Shown: positions 35,863-48,506 of the stretch, piece by piece
Position numbering within the stretch: position 1 is the first letter of the stretch
Layout: every line of letters begins with the position of its first letter
NCBI RefSeq assembly: GCF_047948215.1
Contig: NC_134460.1
Span: 126,555,324 to 126,619,323, forward strand
Direction of reading: 5' to 3'
DNA length: 64,000 nt
Origin: Lycorma delicatula
Lineage: Eukaryota > Arthropoda > Insecta > Hemiptera > Fulgoridae
Made by a program: the position numbers and the translations under genes
Notes under the pieces: generated by a model
The model's database searches: none
What the model was told of the DNA's origin: nothing
The model's input: only the letters and a program-made list of their open reading frames with translations

Positions 35863-38764
35863 TTTTTTCTATTAAATTACCTAAATTTTAAACGGGATGA
35901 AATCTCAAATTTTACTCTTATAGACAATATTTTACCGTTACTTTATACAACGAGATATTTAGTTAGAGAGGAAACTTACGTTTTCCCCTGATAATAACTG
36001 TTGACTGAAGTTTACAGAACATGTAACCGTCTCAATTAGTAGTACCACTAACTTATGAACTACATATCTCAGGTTCGATTCTAAACATAGATCTACATTG
36101 ATAGATAGAAGTACTTTTTCAGATCTTTCTGTCTCATTAAAAATATTTCTCTTAAAAAAAGTAAATGAAACCAATTTCAAATCTGTGGGACGTCCAGGCA
36201 AGTACCGAAGTATCATTAATACAACAAAGAGAATAAAATCATTTTTGTAATATCGCCTTTCTTTTTTAGCTTAAATATAATTAAGTTTATGTTTTTGTTG
36301 AGCTCTTCTTTATCTGCTAAAAACGTATTTAAAGATCATTATGATGTGTGTGTCTGCGTAGGAATAAAACATTAGAACAGTTTACGTTTTTATAAATATA
36401 TATTTTTTCGTAGCATAATTATGCGGATATTACTATATGATACCTTAGCAAAGACAGCCAACCGGCAAACTAAAACTAAACTATTGCAGTTACTTTATAC
36501 AGCAAGTACAAAACATTCTTATTCATTTACATAATTCACTCATATAAGCAGATTACTTTTGTGCTGTTCATGTATTATACTGGATGGTCACACGCACATG
36601 TGCTTACACACGCAGAGTTAAATCGCTCTGAATTGGATTTAAGATAACATACAGTTTGCAGTTCAAAAGAAATATAATCCCTTCTTTCTACTTCCATGTC
36701 TCATTCTTTACTTTTAACTCACCGCTACCTCACATAAGTATCACCACAGTTTTTTCCATTCATTTTCTATTCACATAGACATTTATTATTACCTTTTATC
36801 TTCTTTTTTTTTTGTACTAAGCAGAACTTTTTTCTATGCTCTTTTTTATAAAAGGAATCTAAAATGAAATATTTTATGGAGGCACATAGTAACTTTTAAG
36901 TAATTATTACTTAGTAATTTAATATGGGTAATTCTATAAAAATATTTATTTCCAGAAAAATAACAATTAGTTAAACGTTTTTTTTTTGTTTTATATAGAA
37001 AAACGTTTGCTTTGTTACTTTGATGGATTTATACACACACTTTAACAGTGTAAACCGGGAAAATAAATTTCAGAAACTTCACTTTGTGTATTTGTTCAAG
37101 TAAAAAATGATAGCGTCTAAAAAATAACTGCTTGATTAATCATCATCATAATTTACATTTAACTAATGTAAGTAATCCTTGACGTTTTCACCATTCTTCT
37201 TTAGCTTTTGCTTAATCTTTTTTATTTAATTTTCCCAAAAGTTGCATACATTTAGACTTGTTTTGTTTTATCACTTTCATTTATTTGCTGCAGGTTTTTC
37301 TCATTTTATAATTATTTATTTTAGGATGAATACAGAAAAACAATATCCTTTCTTATTCCATTATTTCATATTCTATTTATTCAAGTAAGATTATTCTGCC
37401 TTATTTAAGAAATTTCTTCTGATTGTACCACAAACACTTCCTGATTTACTCATTTCTTAGTTTGTATGTTTATCACTAACTTAGATAATTAAACCATAAA
37501 AATGTATCAGATTTAATCCGTATTCAGCAATAATTGATATCTAATTGTAACCTAATTAATTTCATACGTTTCCCTTCGAAAGTATTTATTTTACAGTATT
37601 TCATTAGTTAAAATTATTAATTCTGTAATATTGCTTCTATATTTTAATTAATTTACGGTATGTTTCTATATCATTTATAGCTCCGTTTTCGTTATTGTAA
37701 TGCAATTACCGTACATCGAAAGTAAATTTTGATGTATGTATCAATTAATTGCTTTTTAAAGTAATTATTTAAAAAAAATTAATTGGAAAACACAATTCCG
37801 CTAAAAAACTTTTTTTTTCCGTATATATACTGTTCCTCAAGGTCGTCTACTGAAGATGATTGTTTAACAATCGAACTGCCGGCCATCTGCCTGTAAATTT
37901 TAAGTAAATTTTTATAAACGATTTTCTGGCAAACTCTTGTTACTTAAATTGTCTCATTTATTTCAATAACCTTTTTATTTGCACCTTTAAAAATTATTAA
38001 TTTAAAAAAATAATAATTTTACAACATTCAAAATCTATGATCATTGTATTTTGCTTTATAAATAAATAGAATATCATTATTTATTAATAATGATAATACT
38101 AGTATAAAAATAAAGGGCATACTTTAAAGGGCATAAATTATCTTTAATATGACAGCAAAAAAAGTGAGTTAAAAGAAAATTAAATTATCAGCAATTAAAT
38201 ACGAGGTTGTAGACACAATTGAACACGATGTCACTTCGAACACGAAAGTATGTACGTATCATAAAACTAAATTTTAAATTGTTATGGATAGTACTGAGGC
38301 GCCTGTTCGAAATCTTAGTGTTAACAGGGCAATAATGGCTAATTCTTTATCAATTAGAAATAAATACATTAAAAATAATCTTAGCTGTTCCATTTATTTT
38401 TGAACTGATTTTTTTCTATTATAAACCATAATTATATTAACGAAAGAGTTGGTTTACTGTTTTGAATTTGTTTTAATGAATCACAGTTTGTGTTACTTGG
38501 AATTTAGTTCTGAACGGGTATGTATTAGTGTTTTGGGAATACGTATTAATACGCATTTACTACACTATATTGAAGGGTTTTATAATAGCATAATTTGATG
38601 CATTGACACGAACGTGCAGGAAAAGATAGAAGATTTTATGAATATTCATTTTTTTGAATAAAATGTACAGTCACGCAAACCACACGCTTACTGTTTCGTA
38701 TAGCTTACACGTGTATAATTGTGGTGGGTACATTTACGCGTAGGTTAAATTGATCTATATAAAA

Positions 38765-38767
<3 letters not shown>
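35863..38767. other. AT-rich non-coding DNA
   Basis: Nothing recognised. The minus-strand frame 35959-36216 shows no domain. Confidence 0.5.
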
Positions 38768-38800
<33 letters not shown>

Positions 38801-38822
38801 ATGTATGTATGTATGTATGTAT
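38768..38822. repeat. (TA)n and (TATG)n microsatellite
   Basis: TA tract to about 38797 followed after a short gap by TATG units to 38822. Confidence 0.95.
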
Positions 38823-38841
38823 GAATGTACTTTTGTTATGA

Positions 38842-38993
38842 TTAATTCACCACATAAACTTGAAGTTTGTACATGGATATAAGGATATAATCGTAATTAT
38901 TATAACGTAGGAAAAAATGGGGTGCGTGACCTGGATACGAGCTCCAGACTTTTCGGATGAAAACTGAGATGCTATCTTTTCACTACAGTAGTC
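38842..38993 (-). mobile_element. tRNA-derived SINE, tail type A, decayed
   Basis: On the minus strand it has GTAGTGAAAAGATAGCATCT, then TTTTCATCC, a degraded B box and the tail ACAAACTTCAAGTTTATGTGG. That tail matches the better copy at 41.8 kb. Confidence 0.65.
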
Positions 38994-40609
38994 TGCAAAT
39001 ATATATAGACTCATCATAGATGAGTTTCATTTTTCTTTGTTTTATAAACTTCATTTTTAAGTAAAATATAGGATTAAATTATCCCCACCCTTTTCTTGAA
39101 TATATTCGATCATAAGATATGTATTTTTTTGTGTATATTTACTCTATTTCCAGCCAATGAAATATTTTTTTTTTCTATTCTGGGAAGTTTTTTAATCGAG
39201 AAAACACGAATGTAATTTCTGATAATGTGTGGGTATTTCGCACGGTTATAATGATAGACCACCGTATGGTAGAAATAGTACATATTGAGATCAAGTATGT
39301 AAAATCACAAAAAAAGTAAACAATAATAAAGTTTTAAAAGCTTTACAGTGAGGATGTGATACGTTTTATCATATTTCTGTAATAAAATAAAACTCCCACA
39401 TAACACTATTAGTAATTGTCTATTGAGTCCGCTTAAGATTCTTTAAAATTGTTTAGAAGGAACTTTTCTTTTCTCTCTTTTATTAATTATCTTATTTAAT
39501 CATTTGTTCGTACTTTAGGATTACCTGTGTTTTTATAAATTTCTTTATTCTCTTTGAGTGGCCAAAGTAAAAAAAATGATTTATTATATTTGTTATATTA
39601 AAAATTCCCTTTCACACCCAAAAAATTAGTATTTTTATTCTCTTTGAATTTGTGTCGTAGCGTATGCTATGCCGTAGGTTATCAATGACTGGATTTTCTA
39701 CTGATCGCAAATATCTCAGTCTGAAAAATAAATAAAGTGTTATGTAAATCATAGAATCTTATCGTGGATTCAAAATTCTAATACGATAGATCAAAACAGT
39801 TTTTTTAGTGGTCTTTTTGATTTAAAAGTCTTCTGAAAGTGAATTTTTTTTTACGTGATATTAAAATGATTGAAATATTATCTAATGGTGCCTTAATTAT
39901 ATGATTAAGTTTTAAGTTATTATATATATTCTTCAAAAAGTATTTTTCTAGTTATGGTATGGTGAATAACATCGCAATGATTACGCATATAATTCTCCGC
40001 TTATTTCTTTTTGAATCTATAAAATTACAATATTTGTAAGTCAGCTAAACAATACCGAAGTCAAATCAATATGTATGGTGGAACATAAACCATGCAAATT
40101 TTTGATAATTAACTAGTACAACATATGATTGGTTTCTGATCAAGTGACAAAGTTGTAGTACGTATTGTCAAATAAATTTTTTTGCATAAAATGTATTCTT
40201 TCTTGAATCAAAAATAAAGGACCTCAGTATAATTGTAAGAGTAAAAGTCAAACAATATAAAAAGTGGGAGTTAACATTTTTAAACATAAAATAAAAATCA
40301 GATTAAAAGAAAATCCTTGAACGGAAATACTTAATTAGCACTATAAAGGTCGACGGAATAAATCTTGTAACTCTCTATTTGGCATCTGTAAAATTTGGTT
40401 TACATAAATGAATAATTTCTAATTTAAGCCGAAAGGATTATTTTATTACTTTAATGTTAGTAAAGGTCAATTAACATGTATACAAAGCGATTGACTTATA
40501 GATTTTTGAAATATTTGAGACCTGACTAATTAATTTATCAATGTACTTTTATTTTTTTAAAGATGTAATTATCAAATAGAGGATTAGTTAATAAACTCCT
40601 CTGTAGCAA

Positions 40610-40611
<2 letters not shown>
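38994..40611. other. AT-rich non-coding DNA
   Basis: Nothing recognised. Confidence 0.5.

Positions 40612-40650
<39 letters not shown>
40612..40650. repeat. (TG)n microsatellite
   Basis: About 19 uninterrupted TG units. Confidence 0.97.
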
Positions 40651-40651
<1 letters not shown>

Positions 40652-41102
40652 AAGAGAAATTCATAAAGGTATGAAGGGCATTATGGTATGGTGTGAGGTA
40701 TTATATGTGGGAGTGAAGAGAAGTTTCTAAACCTCAAAATTAAATGCCTTGTTGTTTGTATGCGCTTTATTAGCTTTTCTCTCTTACTTTGTAATGAAAA
40801 CTATGATTAGATTTTACTCATTTTATTATATACTGTCTGTACTTATATAAAATTTTAAAATATAAATTATATTATACTTTGAACTGTAACATTAATTAAC
40901 TCAATTTTCTCTTATTTTCTTAAAATTATATTAAAAGCTACGCGTGGTTAAAAAACCTTACAAAATAAATCTCTGTTGCATACAATTTTTAAGGAGTGTA
41001 TTTCAAATCTTTTAACAAAAACTTTTCCTAATTAAAATAAATGTAATATTGATATTGATAACATCAAAGATTAAAAAAGTAAATTAATCATTTTATTATC
41101 TA

Positions 41103-41560
41103 CTTATAAGTATGTGGCCTGTAAGTCTGCCTCTTCAACTATATTTTTCCAAATGCTTCTTTCTTCATCAGTTTGCCGCAACACCTCTTCATTTGTCACT
41201 TTATATCCACCCATCTGATTTTTAACATTGTCCTGTAGCACCAGATTTCAAAAGCGTCTAATCTTCTCTTCTCAGGTACTCCGGTCGTCCAAGTTTCACT
41301 TCCATATAAAGCTACGCTCCAAACATATACTTTCAAAAATATTTTCCTGACGTTTAAATTAATTTTTGATGTAAAAAAATTATATTTCTGACTGAGGGCT
41401 CGTTTCGCCTATGCTATTCGGCATTTTGTATCGCTTCTGCTTTGTTCATCTTTAGTAATTCTCCTTCCAAAATAACAAAATTCTTCTACCTCCATAATCT
41501 TTTCTCATCCTATTTTTACATTCAGTGGTCCATCTTACGTTATTTCTAATTTATATTACA
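41103..41560 (-). pseudogene. LINE ORF2 C-terminal fragment
   Basis: Read on the minus strand: a VEEFCYFGRRITKDEQSRSD block, KRALSQK, VALYGSETWT, PEKRRLDAFEIWCYRTMLKI, then VTNEEVLRQTDEERSIWKNI. This is the region after the catalytic palm, in the usual order for insect LINEs annotated as endonuclease-reverse transcriptases. The final block is almost the same as the start of the 46889-47185 frame, so both belong to one family. Stops and frame changes are present. The 3' end is truncated just after a CAGACTTACAGGCCAC-like stretch. Confidence 0.8.
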
Positions 41561-41787
41561 TTTCATTTTTAATTTATGGGCTATTATAACGTGGGATTTC
41601 TTTGAAGGTATAGAAAAACATTTGAGATTGTTTTATAATTAAGCATATTTTTTATGTCCACTCTTTTATTTATTTAGGGAATGGAATAATTTTGTTTAAT
41701 TTTTTTCCAAATATATTTCAACTATATTTTTGAATTGTTAGAACTATTATATTAGTAAAAAAGGAGTGATTTTATTTTTTTTTCTGC
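41561..41787. other. AT-rich non-coding DNA
   Basis: Nothing recognised. Confidence 0.5.
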
Positions 41788-41932
41788 ATGATGATACCGC
41801 CACATGAGCTTGAAGCTTGTGTGTGGGATATGGAATTTTGTAAAGTATGAAAAATGCCGTACCCGACCGGGATTCGAACCCAGGACCGCCGGATGAAAGG
41901 CCGAGACGCTACCACTTTCGTCACGGAGGTAG
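41788..41932 (-). mobile_element. tRNA-derived SINE, tail type A
   Basis: On the minus strand the head reads AAGTGGTAGCGTCTCGGCC, with a B box at 41870-41880 (GGTTCGAATCC). It continues GGCATTTTTCATAC and the tail ACAAGCTTCAAGCTCATGTGG. This is the best-preserved type A copy. The region before the A box is close to that of the 43.6 kb copy. Confidence 0.85.
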
Positions 41933-43646
41933 ACACGATTATTATTAGTTGATTTTAAATTTTCAAGGTTTTTTTTACACAAGTGGACAGCATGATATAT
42001 ATATGATGAAAAAGAACAATTTAAACGTATTTTTTATAAATTGTAATTTGTTATCAAAGTAAGTTTTATAGTAAATATAAACTTAAGAGGAAAGATCTTT
42101 TATATAACAAATGAATTAAAGTAGATTATTAAATTTATAATCTACAAAAAAAGAAGATAAGCGGTTTTGCTTTGTATGTGCCTCTTTTGATGTAGTCTAA
42201 AATAGTGTCTAATAGCACTAAGCATACAACCAATAATAATCTCTATTACAAAAGTATGGGTTGATCGGGTATGATTTTACTGCATGTTTGCCGTGAGAAA
42301 AGTAACACACTTCATTTTATTAGACGAAGTCATATGTCATGTGAAATTAGACAAATTGGTTTCACTAGTTGATTTTTCATAATAGGAAGGTCATAAATTA
42401 TTTGAATTAAAGTTGTTATGAAATCTCGTGGGTCTCAAGTTATTAACTAACGGATGGAGTAGGCGAATATATCTATTAGTTTCTTTTTTCTTTTTTTTTT
42501 GTGTGTGAGTGACAAGTAAGTGAGATGTGGGCTAGGCTCAGGTAAGTGTGTGGTTTGAACTTTTGTTCCACGCATCTGAGCTTGTTTGAATCTGTGTAAG
42601 GGCGCACACTCACGTGTATTGTTTTTACTGTAAAGTGTTAGCGTTACAGGCGTCTCAGCTTGTTGAGCGCGCGCGCGCGAGGTCTATCGCAATGTTGTAA
42701 TATTACAGAACCCTGCTGCTTGACACTCTTCCTCCACTTTAAATTTTAAATAAGAGTTTTAAATATAGAGATTTATAAAATTAATACAAGTTTACGAAAG
42801 TAAATAAGTTAGATAAATTTATTTGCTAGCATGTGCATTTTAATTTTTTTTTTAATTTTGGCCAGCTGAAGGACCATGAACCAACTTTCATCTTTCTTTA
42901 TTTACTCTGTTAATGTTTTCCTACATTTTTTTAATTCTTTCTAAGTGTTTTTCTCTTCTTTCTTGTGTCCATTTTGCTCTTCCTTTTTTTGTGAGCGAAT
43001 TAGTTTAGAAATTTTTATCTTTTTCTACTTTTAATATCTTTTCCTATTTTTAAATCTTTATAAGTTTTTTCAAATCATTTTAGCCCCACTTTTTTATTTG
43101 CGAATTAATCAAATATTTCTTTGTTAATAATCCATTAAATTTAATCAGTCGTTCAATTATTATTTATTCTATAAAGGTAGCCGTAAAAATTGGAATCTTT
43201 TCCATTTAATTGTATTATTGTATAATTTTTCAGTTTGTTTTATAATTTTTCATTTTTGTTCGTTTTTTGTAGGTGGGAAGATTTTCTACAAGTTTTGTCT
43301 TAGTTTTCTATTTTCTGTATTAAACTGTTATTATTACGGGGAGATAAGCATACAAAAGCATACAACCCTGGTTTTAACGTGGTACTTTAGTGTATAAATT
43401 TTGCATTTGTAGATAAGGATTTTTAAAATTTTTATTTAACGCATAAGCTTTATTTAGTTTTATTATTCTTTCTTTAACAGCTTTCTTTTCTAATCTTTTC
43501 TAGTTAGTTCTATTATTTCACTAAAGTAGTAGAATTGATTGACTTTTTCTATTTTTTTATTTCTGTTTTTAAACGTTTTGGTAAGGTTTTGAAGTTAATC
43601 TTATATTATGTTTTATCTTTGGGAATTTGTACACTTTTTCTGATAG
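41933..43646. other. AT-rich non-coding DNA
   Basis: Nothing recognised with confidence. A GCGCGCGCG patch lies near 42669-42679. Bases 42880-43000 look slightly LINE-like on the minus strand, but no motif could be confirmed. Confidence 0.4.
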
Positions 43647-43804
43647 CCGATCTCCGTGGCGGAGTGGTAGCGTGTCGGCCTTTCACTCGGAGGTCCAGGG
43701 TTCAAATCCCGGTCAGCCATGGAATATTTCAAAAATACAAAATTCTATCATCCATTAGTACCTGTAAGTTGGCGTAAGCCTGTTGTTGCTTAATAAATAA
43801 ATAA
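43647..43804 (+). mobile_element. tRNA-derived SINE, tail type C
   Basis: It has consensus RNA polymerase III promoter boxes: A box TGGCGGAGTGG at 43657-43667 and B box GGTTCAAATCC at 43699-43709. The loop text CTTTCAC suggests a tRNA-Glu-like origin. The body differs from the other copies after the head (ACCTGTAAGTTGGCGTAAGC) and ends in a (TAAA)n-like tail at about 43791-43804. Confidence 0.85.
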
Positions 43805-43831
43805 AAGTTAATAAATAGATTTTTAAGATTT

Positions 43832-44209
43832 CTATTTGTTAGATCCTGCCCGTGAGGACCATGAAACGTTGGTAGATTTTAGAGCGAGGTTGGATTGTAT
43901 ATGTTCATAGGTGAAGAATGAAGACAACACCTTGTTGGTTTTTGAATAATGGTTTAATGAATCGTCGTCTTGACGGTTAATGAAATGGAACTTGATACAT
44001 ATCTTTACGGATATGATTGAATTAAATAACATATAACTTATACTAATAAACTAAACGTTCATCCAAACATGTCCATCCGGACAGGAGTGCATACGACCGC
44101 TCCGGATCGGATTCTGACGTAAATGCTAGTACCATTTTAACTCTGCGTGGAGCGCTAGGACCCACTAGATCGCAGCACCGGACGGCTCGACGTGGAACGA
44201 AACACTATT
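43832..44209. mobile_element. Solo LTR with 5-bp target duplication
   Basis: A 368-bp unit (43837-44204) begins TGTTAGATCC and ends GAAACA, giving the TG..CA ends and TGTT/AACA inverted termini of an LTR. CTATT flanks it at 43832-43836 and 44205-44209. It is GC-richer than its flanks and contains AATAAA near 44045. No internal retroelement region or second LTR is present, so it is probably a recombination product. A 5-bp duplication fits BEL/Pao, Copia and some Gypsy elements. Orientation is unassigned, although AATAAA suggests plus. Confidence 0.75.
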
Positions 44210-44266
44210 TATTTTAGCGTTGACTCTAAATTTTTTGCTAAGTAGGCTAAATCATCAAAAAAAAAG

Positions 44267-44267
<1 letters not shown>

Positions 44268-44306
<39 letters not shown>
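44268..44306. repeat. (TA)n microsatellite
   Basis: About 19 TA units. Confidence 0.95.
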
Positions 44307-44308
<2 letters not shown>

Positions 44309-46197
44309 CCTAAACGGATTTTGTTAATTTTGCGATTTTTAATATTCTTTATTTATTTAAATTTATTTTTCAATAAATAGAAACGTTGTTGGTACGTAAT
44401 GCAAAGAACTGTTGTTATTGATAAAGCTGTCAGAAAAAAAACATTCAAAAACCATTTAAAAAATGTTTGTTTTGTGCATTTTCCTTTTTGGGATTTATAC
44501 TTGTTATAAAAGAATGATGTTATGAAATAAAAATATTTTTATACCGCGAAATAATTATATATATATATGAAGATGAAGTGTATGGGTGTGTTCCTGTTTT
44601 ATTTTCCACAATGAGGTAAACGCTCAGATAAATTTTTTTGGTCGTTTTTTTATATCTTTAAATAAGAATTAAAATTAAAAATGTATGTACTCGTATTTTC
44701 ATTTCCTTTTTTTAATAAATGTTTTACGTATTACTTCAGTCTTAATATTTCACGCTGTAAAACGAATTATCATTAATACCGAATATGTCTTTTGACATCG
44801 TTTAAATTATATGCAGTTGTTAAATTGAATAATGAGGCAATTAAAAAATGTACTTATCTTGTAATATTTATTTGTTTCTAATCTTGATGATTGTAACAAA
44901 CATGAAATTATATACCCACTTTATTAGCTACTATAAATGTATACGTTAATATACTATAATTATAAAAAAATATTACATTAGTCGCCATTACGTTTTATAG
45001 CCTAAAGAATTTATTTATTTAATCTTAGTATCGACTTGTGAAATAAGACAAGACAACCAGATTGTTTATGCACGATACGGATTATAAAAAAAAAAGAATT
45101 TTTATTATTATCATTATACTGTACATGAAATTCGGACGGATTAAAAGTACTGCAAGCGTCATAAAACAGACAGAATGAGTGGAATGCAAGGTTATTGGTT
45201 GAGGGGGGTGTATATCCCCCTATTCATCGCAGAGCCTAAACATCAATCCCTTGCTTTTGGGTTTTTCTTAGTGTGGGAAGGTATTTGTTTATTTAATGAG
45301 AGTTTTATATTGTTTTGTTTATATACGGAATTCTGGATTGCGTACTGATCCTTACAGATCAACTGAATTATCATTTGAGGAATCCTAAGGAAAGTAGCAA
45401 GGTATTTGCATATTCTTCCTGACGCGATTTCCCTTCAGTCATTCACTCAAGGCTTTTCGGTACTAGTGCCTTTCGGTCTAGCAGGAATGCGCCTGATGGG
45501 ACTCTAGTTATTGGAGGGTACAATGCATTCCGTTCGCCGGAGGGAGTCGCATGTGCGAGCAATAGGCCAAAATTGTAAGTTAAAGGACACAAAGATGATT
45601 GGTGAATTTAGGTTTTCATAGACATATACGGACATACACAGATATTTTTGTATAGAAGGCTACACAAGGAAAATTACGATCGCTCCAAACCCCTTCTACT
45701 TCTTTTTCCAGTAAATTTCCATTCATGGTAATCTCAATTTTGTAGGTAATTATCACGACATTCTAAAAGCATGTTTACATTAAAAAATTGTGAAAAATTT
45801 TCGCGTAAAATAAATTATTTTTAAAATTTGTGTTTGAATGTATGCCAGAAAAGTATATAATTAAAATTTATAATTTCTTTAAAAAATGTCCTTACACCTT
45901 ACCTTACTGCATTGCAGTATAGGAAAACATAGATATTTATACAATAAGTTTGCTCCCTAAACTAATTTATAATAGATATAAAAATAAGTTAAAACAACCT
46001 GTACAGTTTTGATTTGTTTATCTAATCAAAAATTATTAATTAATAAATTTATATATCTAAAAATGTCTTATAGTCCATAAAATTAGACTGATACCGAAAA
46101 AATTAAATCAGGTATTATTTTTTTGACCAGTCAAATAGGAAATCTCTCTTTTGAAGATTCCAAAAAAGTAAACAAATCTTAATATTTTCATAATTAT
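44307..46197. other. AT-rich DNA with one GC-richer patch
   Basis: The patch at about 45170-45570 includes a small hairpin (GGGGGTGTATATCCCCC) but no motif I can assign. The rest is featureless. Confidence 0.4.
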
Positions 46198-47210
46198 AAA
46201 ATGTGTTAAACAAAGATGGTACACCAATATATAATACGAAAGGTAAAGTCGATAGATGGGTGGAATATATTGAAGAGTTATACGGAGGAAATGAATTAGA
46301 AAATGGTGTTATAGAGGAAGAAGAGGAAGTTGAGGAGGATGAAATGGGACAAACAATACTGAGATCTGAATTTAAGAGAGCATTAAAAGATTTAAATGGC
46401 AGAAAGGCTCCTGGAATAGACGGAATACCTGTAGAATTACTGCGCAGTGCAGGTGAGGAAGCGATTGATAGATTATACAAACTGGTGTGTAATATTTATG
46501 AAAAAGGGGAATTTCCGTCAGACTTAAAAAAAAGTGTTATAGTAATGATACCAAAGAAAGCAGGGGCAGATAAATGTGAAGAATACAGAACAATTAGTTT
46601 AACTAGTCATGCATCAAAAATCTTAACTAGAATTCTATACAGAAGAATTGAGAGGAGAGTGGAAGAAGTGTTAGGAGAAGACCAATTTGGTTTCAGGAAA
46701 AGTATAGGGACAAGGGAAGCAATCTTAGGCCTCATATTAAAAATAGAAGGAAGATTAAAGAAAAACAAACCAACATACTTGGCGTTTATAGACCTAGAAA
46801 AGGCATTCGATAACGTTGACTGGAATAAAATGTTCAGCATTTTAAAAAAATTTAACAATTTAAATTTAATGGATAAATTTTTAATTTAATGGTGGATAAA
46901 GTGACAAATGAAAAGGTATTGCGGCAAATAGATGAAGAAAGAAGCATTTGGAAAAATATAGTTAAAAGAAGAGACAGACTTATAGGCCACATACTAAGGC
47001 ATCCTGGAATAATCGGTTTAATATTGGAAGGACAGGTAGAAGGGAAAAATTGTGTAGGCAGGCCACGTTTGGAATATGTAAAACAAATTGTTAGGGATGT
47101 AGGATGTAGAGGGTATACTGAAATGAAACGACTAGCACTAGATAGGGAATCTTGGAGAGCTGCATCAAACCAGTCAAATGACTGAAGACAAAAAAAAATA
47201 AATAAAATTT
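46198..47210 (+). pseudogene. LINE ORF2 with internal deletion
   Basis: The first frame (to 46889) begins LNKDGTPIYNTKGKVDRWVE and holds the RT fingers and early palm: SEFKRALKDLNGRKAPGIDG, VIVMIPKK, the EDQFGFRKSIGTREA block and AFIDLEKAFDNVDW, which carries the first catalytic Asp. It stops where the YADD motif should follow. A second frame (46889-47185) starts at once with the C-terminal region VDKVTNEKVLRQIDEERSIW, IGHILRH, GRPRLEYVKQ and ESWRAASNQSND. The middle of the RT is missing, and the stop and next start overlap as TAATGG. A short tail AGACAAAAAAAAATAAATAAA ends it. It cannot be catalytically active. Confidence 0.87.
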
Positions 47211-48097
47211 CTGTCTGGATTTCTGTCTTTACGTGAGTTACATTAAAATGAGAGTAATATATGGAAAAGAATCGGATTTTTAAAAATAATCCAGAAATTG
47301 AAAATTTTATCAGAAGAGTATTTTATCAAAATAATTTAGTATTATTTTAAAGTATAAATTAATTTTATTTTATTTAATTTAGACTTATTTGAGTATTCTT
47401 TATTTTTACTGAAAGTATTCTTATTAATTATGGTAAAATGGTATCGCTTTATCATCATGTATTTAGACAAATATCTTTTAACAATGTGGTGGTAAGGAAT
47501 CCTTTTTAATTACTATATGCGCCGGTCTAAATCGCTCCAGAAAGGAAAAACGATTCAACAATACGTTTTGCAGATGTATGATACATAAAATAATAAAGTC
47601 TCCCTTCCTCTTAAAAACTTTTTGTTGTTCAAACAAAAATTACAGATGTAGAAAGATTAGGAAGGTGAGGTTACAGGTTAGCGGTACGCATCTCGTTATA
47701 CGTCCTTTTCCTGAAAAGAGCGTATGCTGTAACGTAACGTATAATAAATCCTCTTGAAGCGCAAAGTAGCGATGCACGGAAACCAAATTGTCACCATGCA
47801 GTAAAAGACATATGTACAACTCAACATGAACTCACTCTGTAGTAAATTGAATATAATAATATTGCACTATCCATCTGTTCAGTGACGTCATTCGATTTTA
47901 ACACCTTCCCTATATCATTGTTTATCTAAATTAAATACCTCACTTATTTTCGACGCCTACAAATATCTAAATTTTTTTTGAAATTTAGTTTATTTCAGAA
48001 ATTAACAAAAATGTTCGATTTTTAATTTTTTTTAAAATCCTTTTTGGGGTAAAAAATTAATTTTTATATACATTTTTTCATAATCGTATAGTTATCT
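47211..48097. other. AT-rich non-coding DNA
   Basis: Nothing recognised; a slightly GC-richer patch lies at 47655-47830. Confidence 0.45.
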
Positions 48098-48240
48098 ATT
48101 CTGAAGCAGGTCTCTTGCACCATGGAGGTCTGCATTCTCCTTTATCGTCCAAATTAATTTTTTAAGTTTGGTGATAGCTCCTCCATTTCTTTTTAGATCT
48201 CCTGTTTTATTAATATTTTTGTTTTCCAGCCTCTCTTTTA
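48098..48240 (-). repeat. LINE 3'-end remnant, family D copy 1
   Basis: It shares a minus-strand block with 50676-50790: GAATG-type text, a CCATGGTGCAAGAGACCTG stretch and following ATA..TATACGAT. In the second copy this reads EEWRTWSKRLVSD. It looks like the end of a LINE ORF2. Confidence 0.45.
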
Positions 48241-48506
48241 TTGAAATTCTTTAGTAAGAATTTCACTGTTACACTGTTTGTAGGTATACCCTTCTCCTTT
48301 CATAACATATTCCAGACAGTAACCTTTCTTATTCTGAATCGGTCTGATAAGTTTTTACTCTTGTTCTCTCTCTTCATTACTAATACATTTTCACTGTGCT
48401 CGTTTAATCTTCTACAATCTCCTTTATGCTCTTATACTTCTCCCGCCTTTCTTTTTTGAGCGTTTATATTTTATATCGGTTAAGAATTACAAACAAAATA
48501 TAACGG

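Noticed and set aside
43647..43720. A possible functional tRNA-Glu gene
   Set aside because: The A and B boxes are good, but the acceptor and anticodon stems do not pair and the unit continues into a SINE body with a tail.
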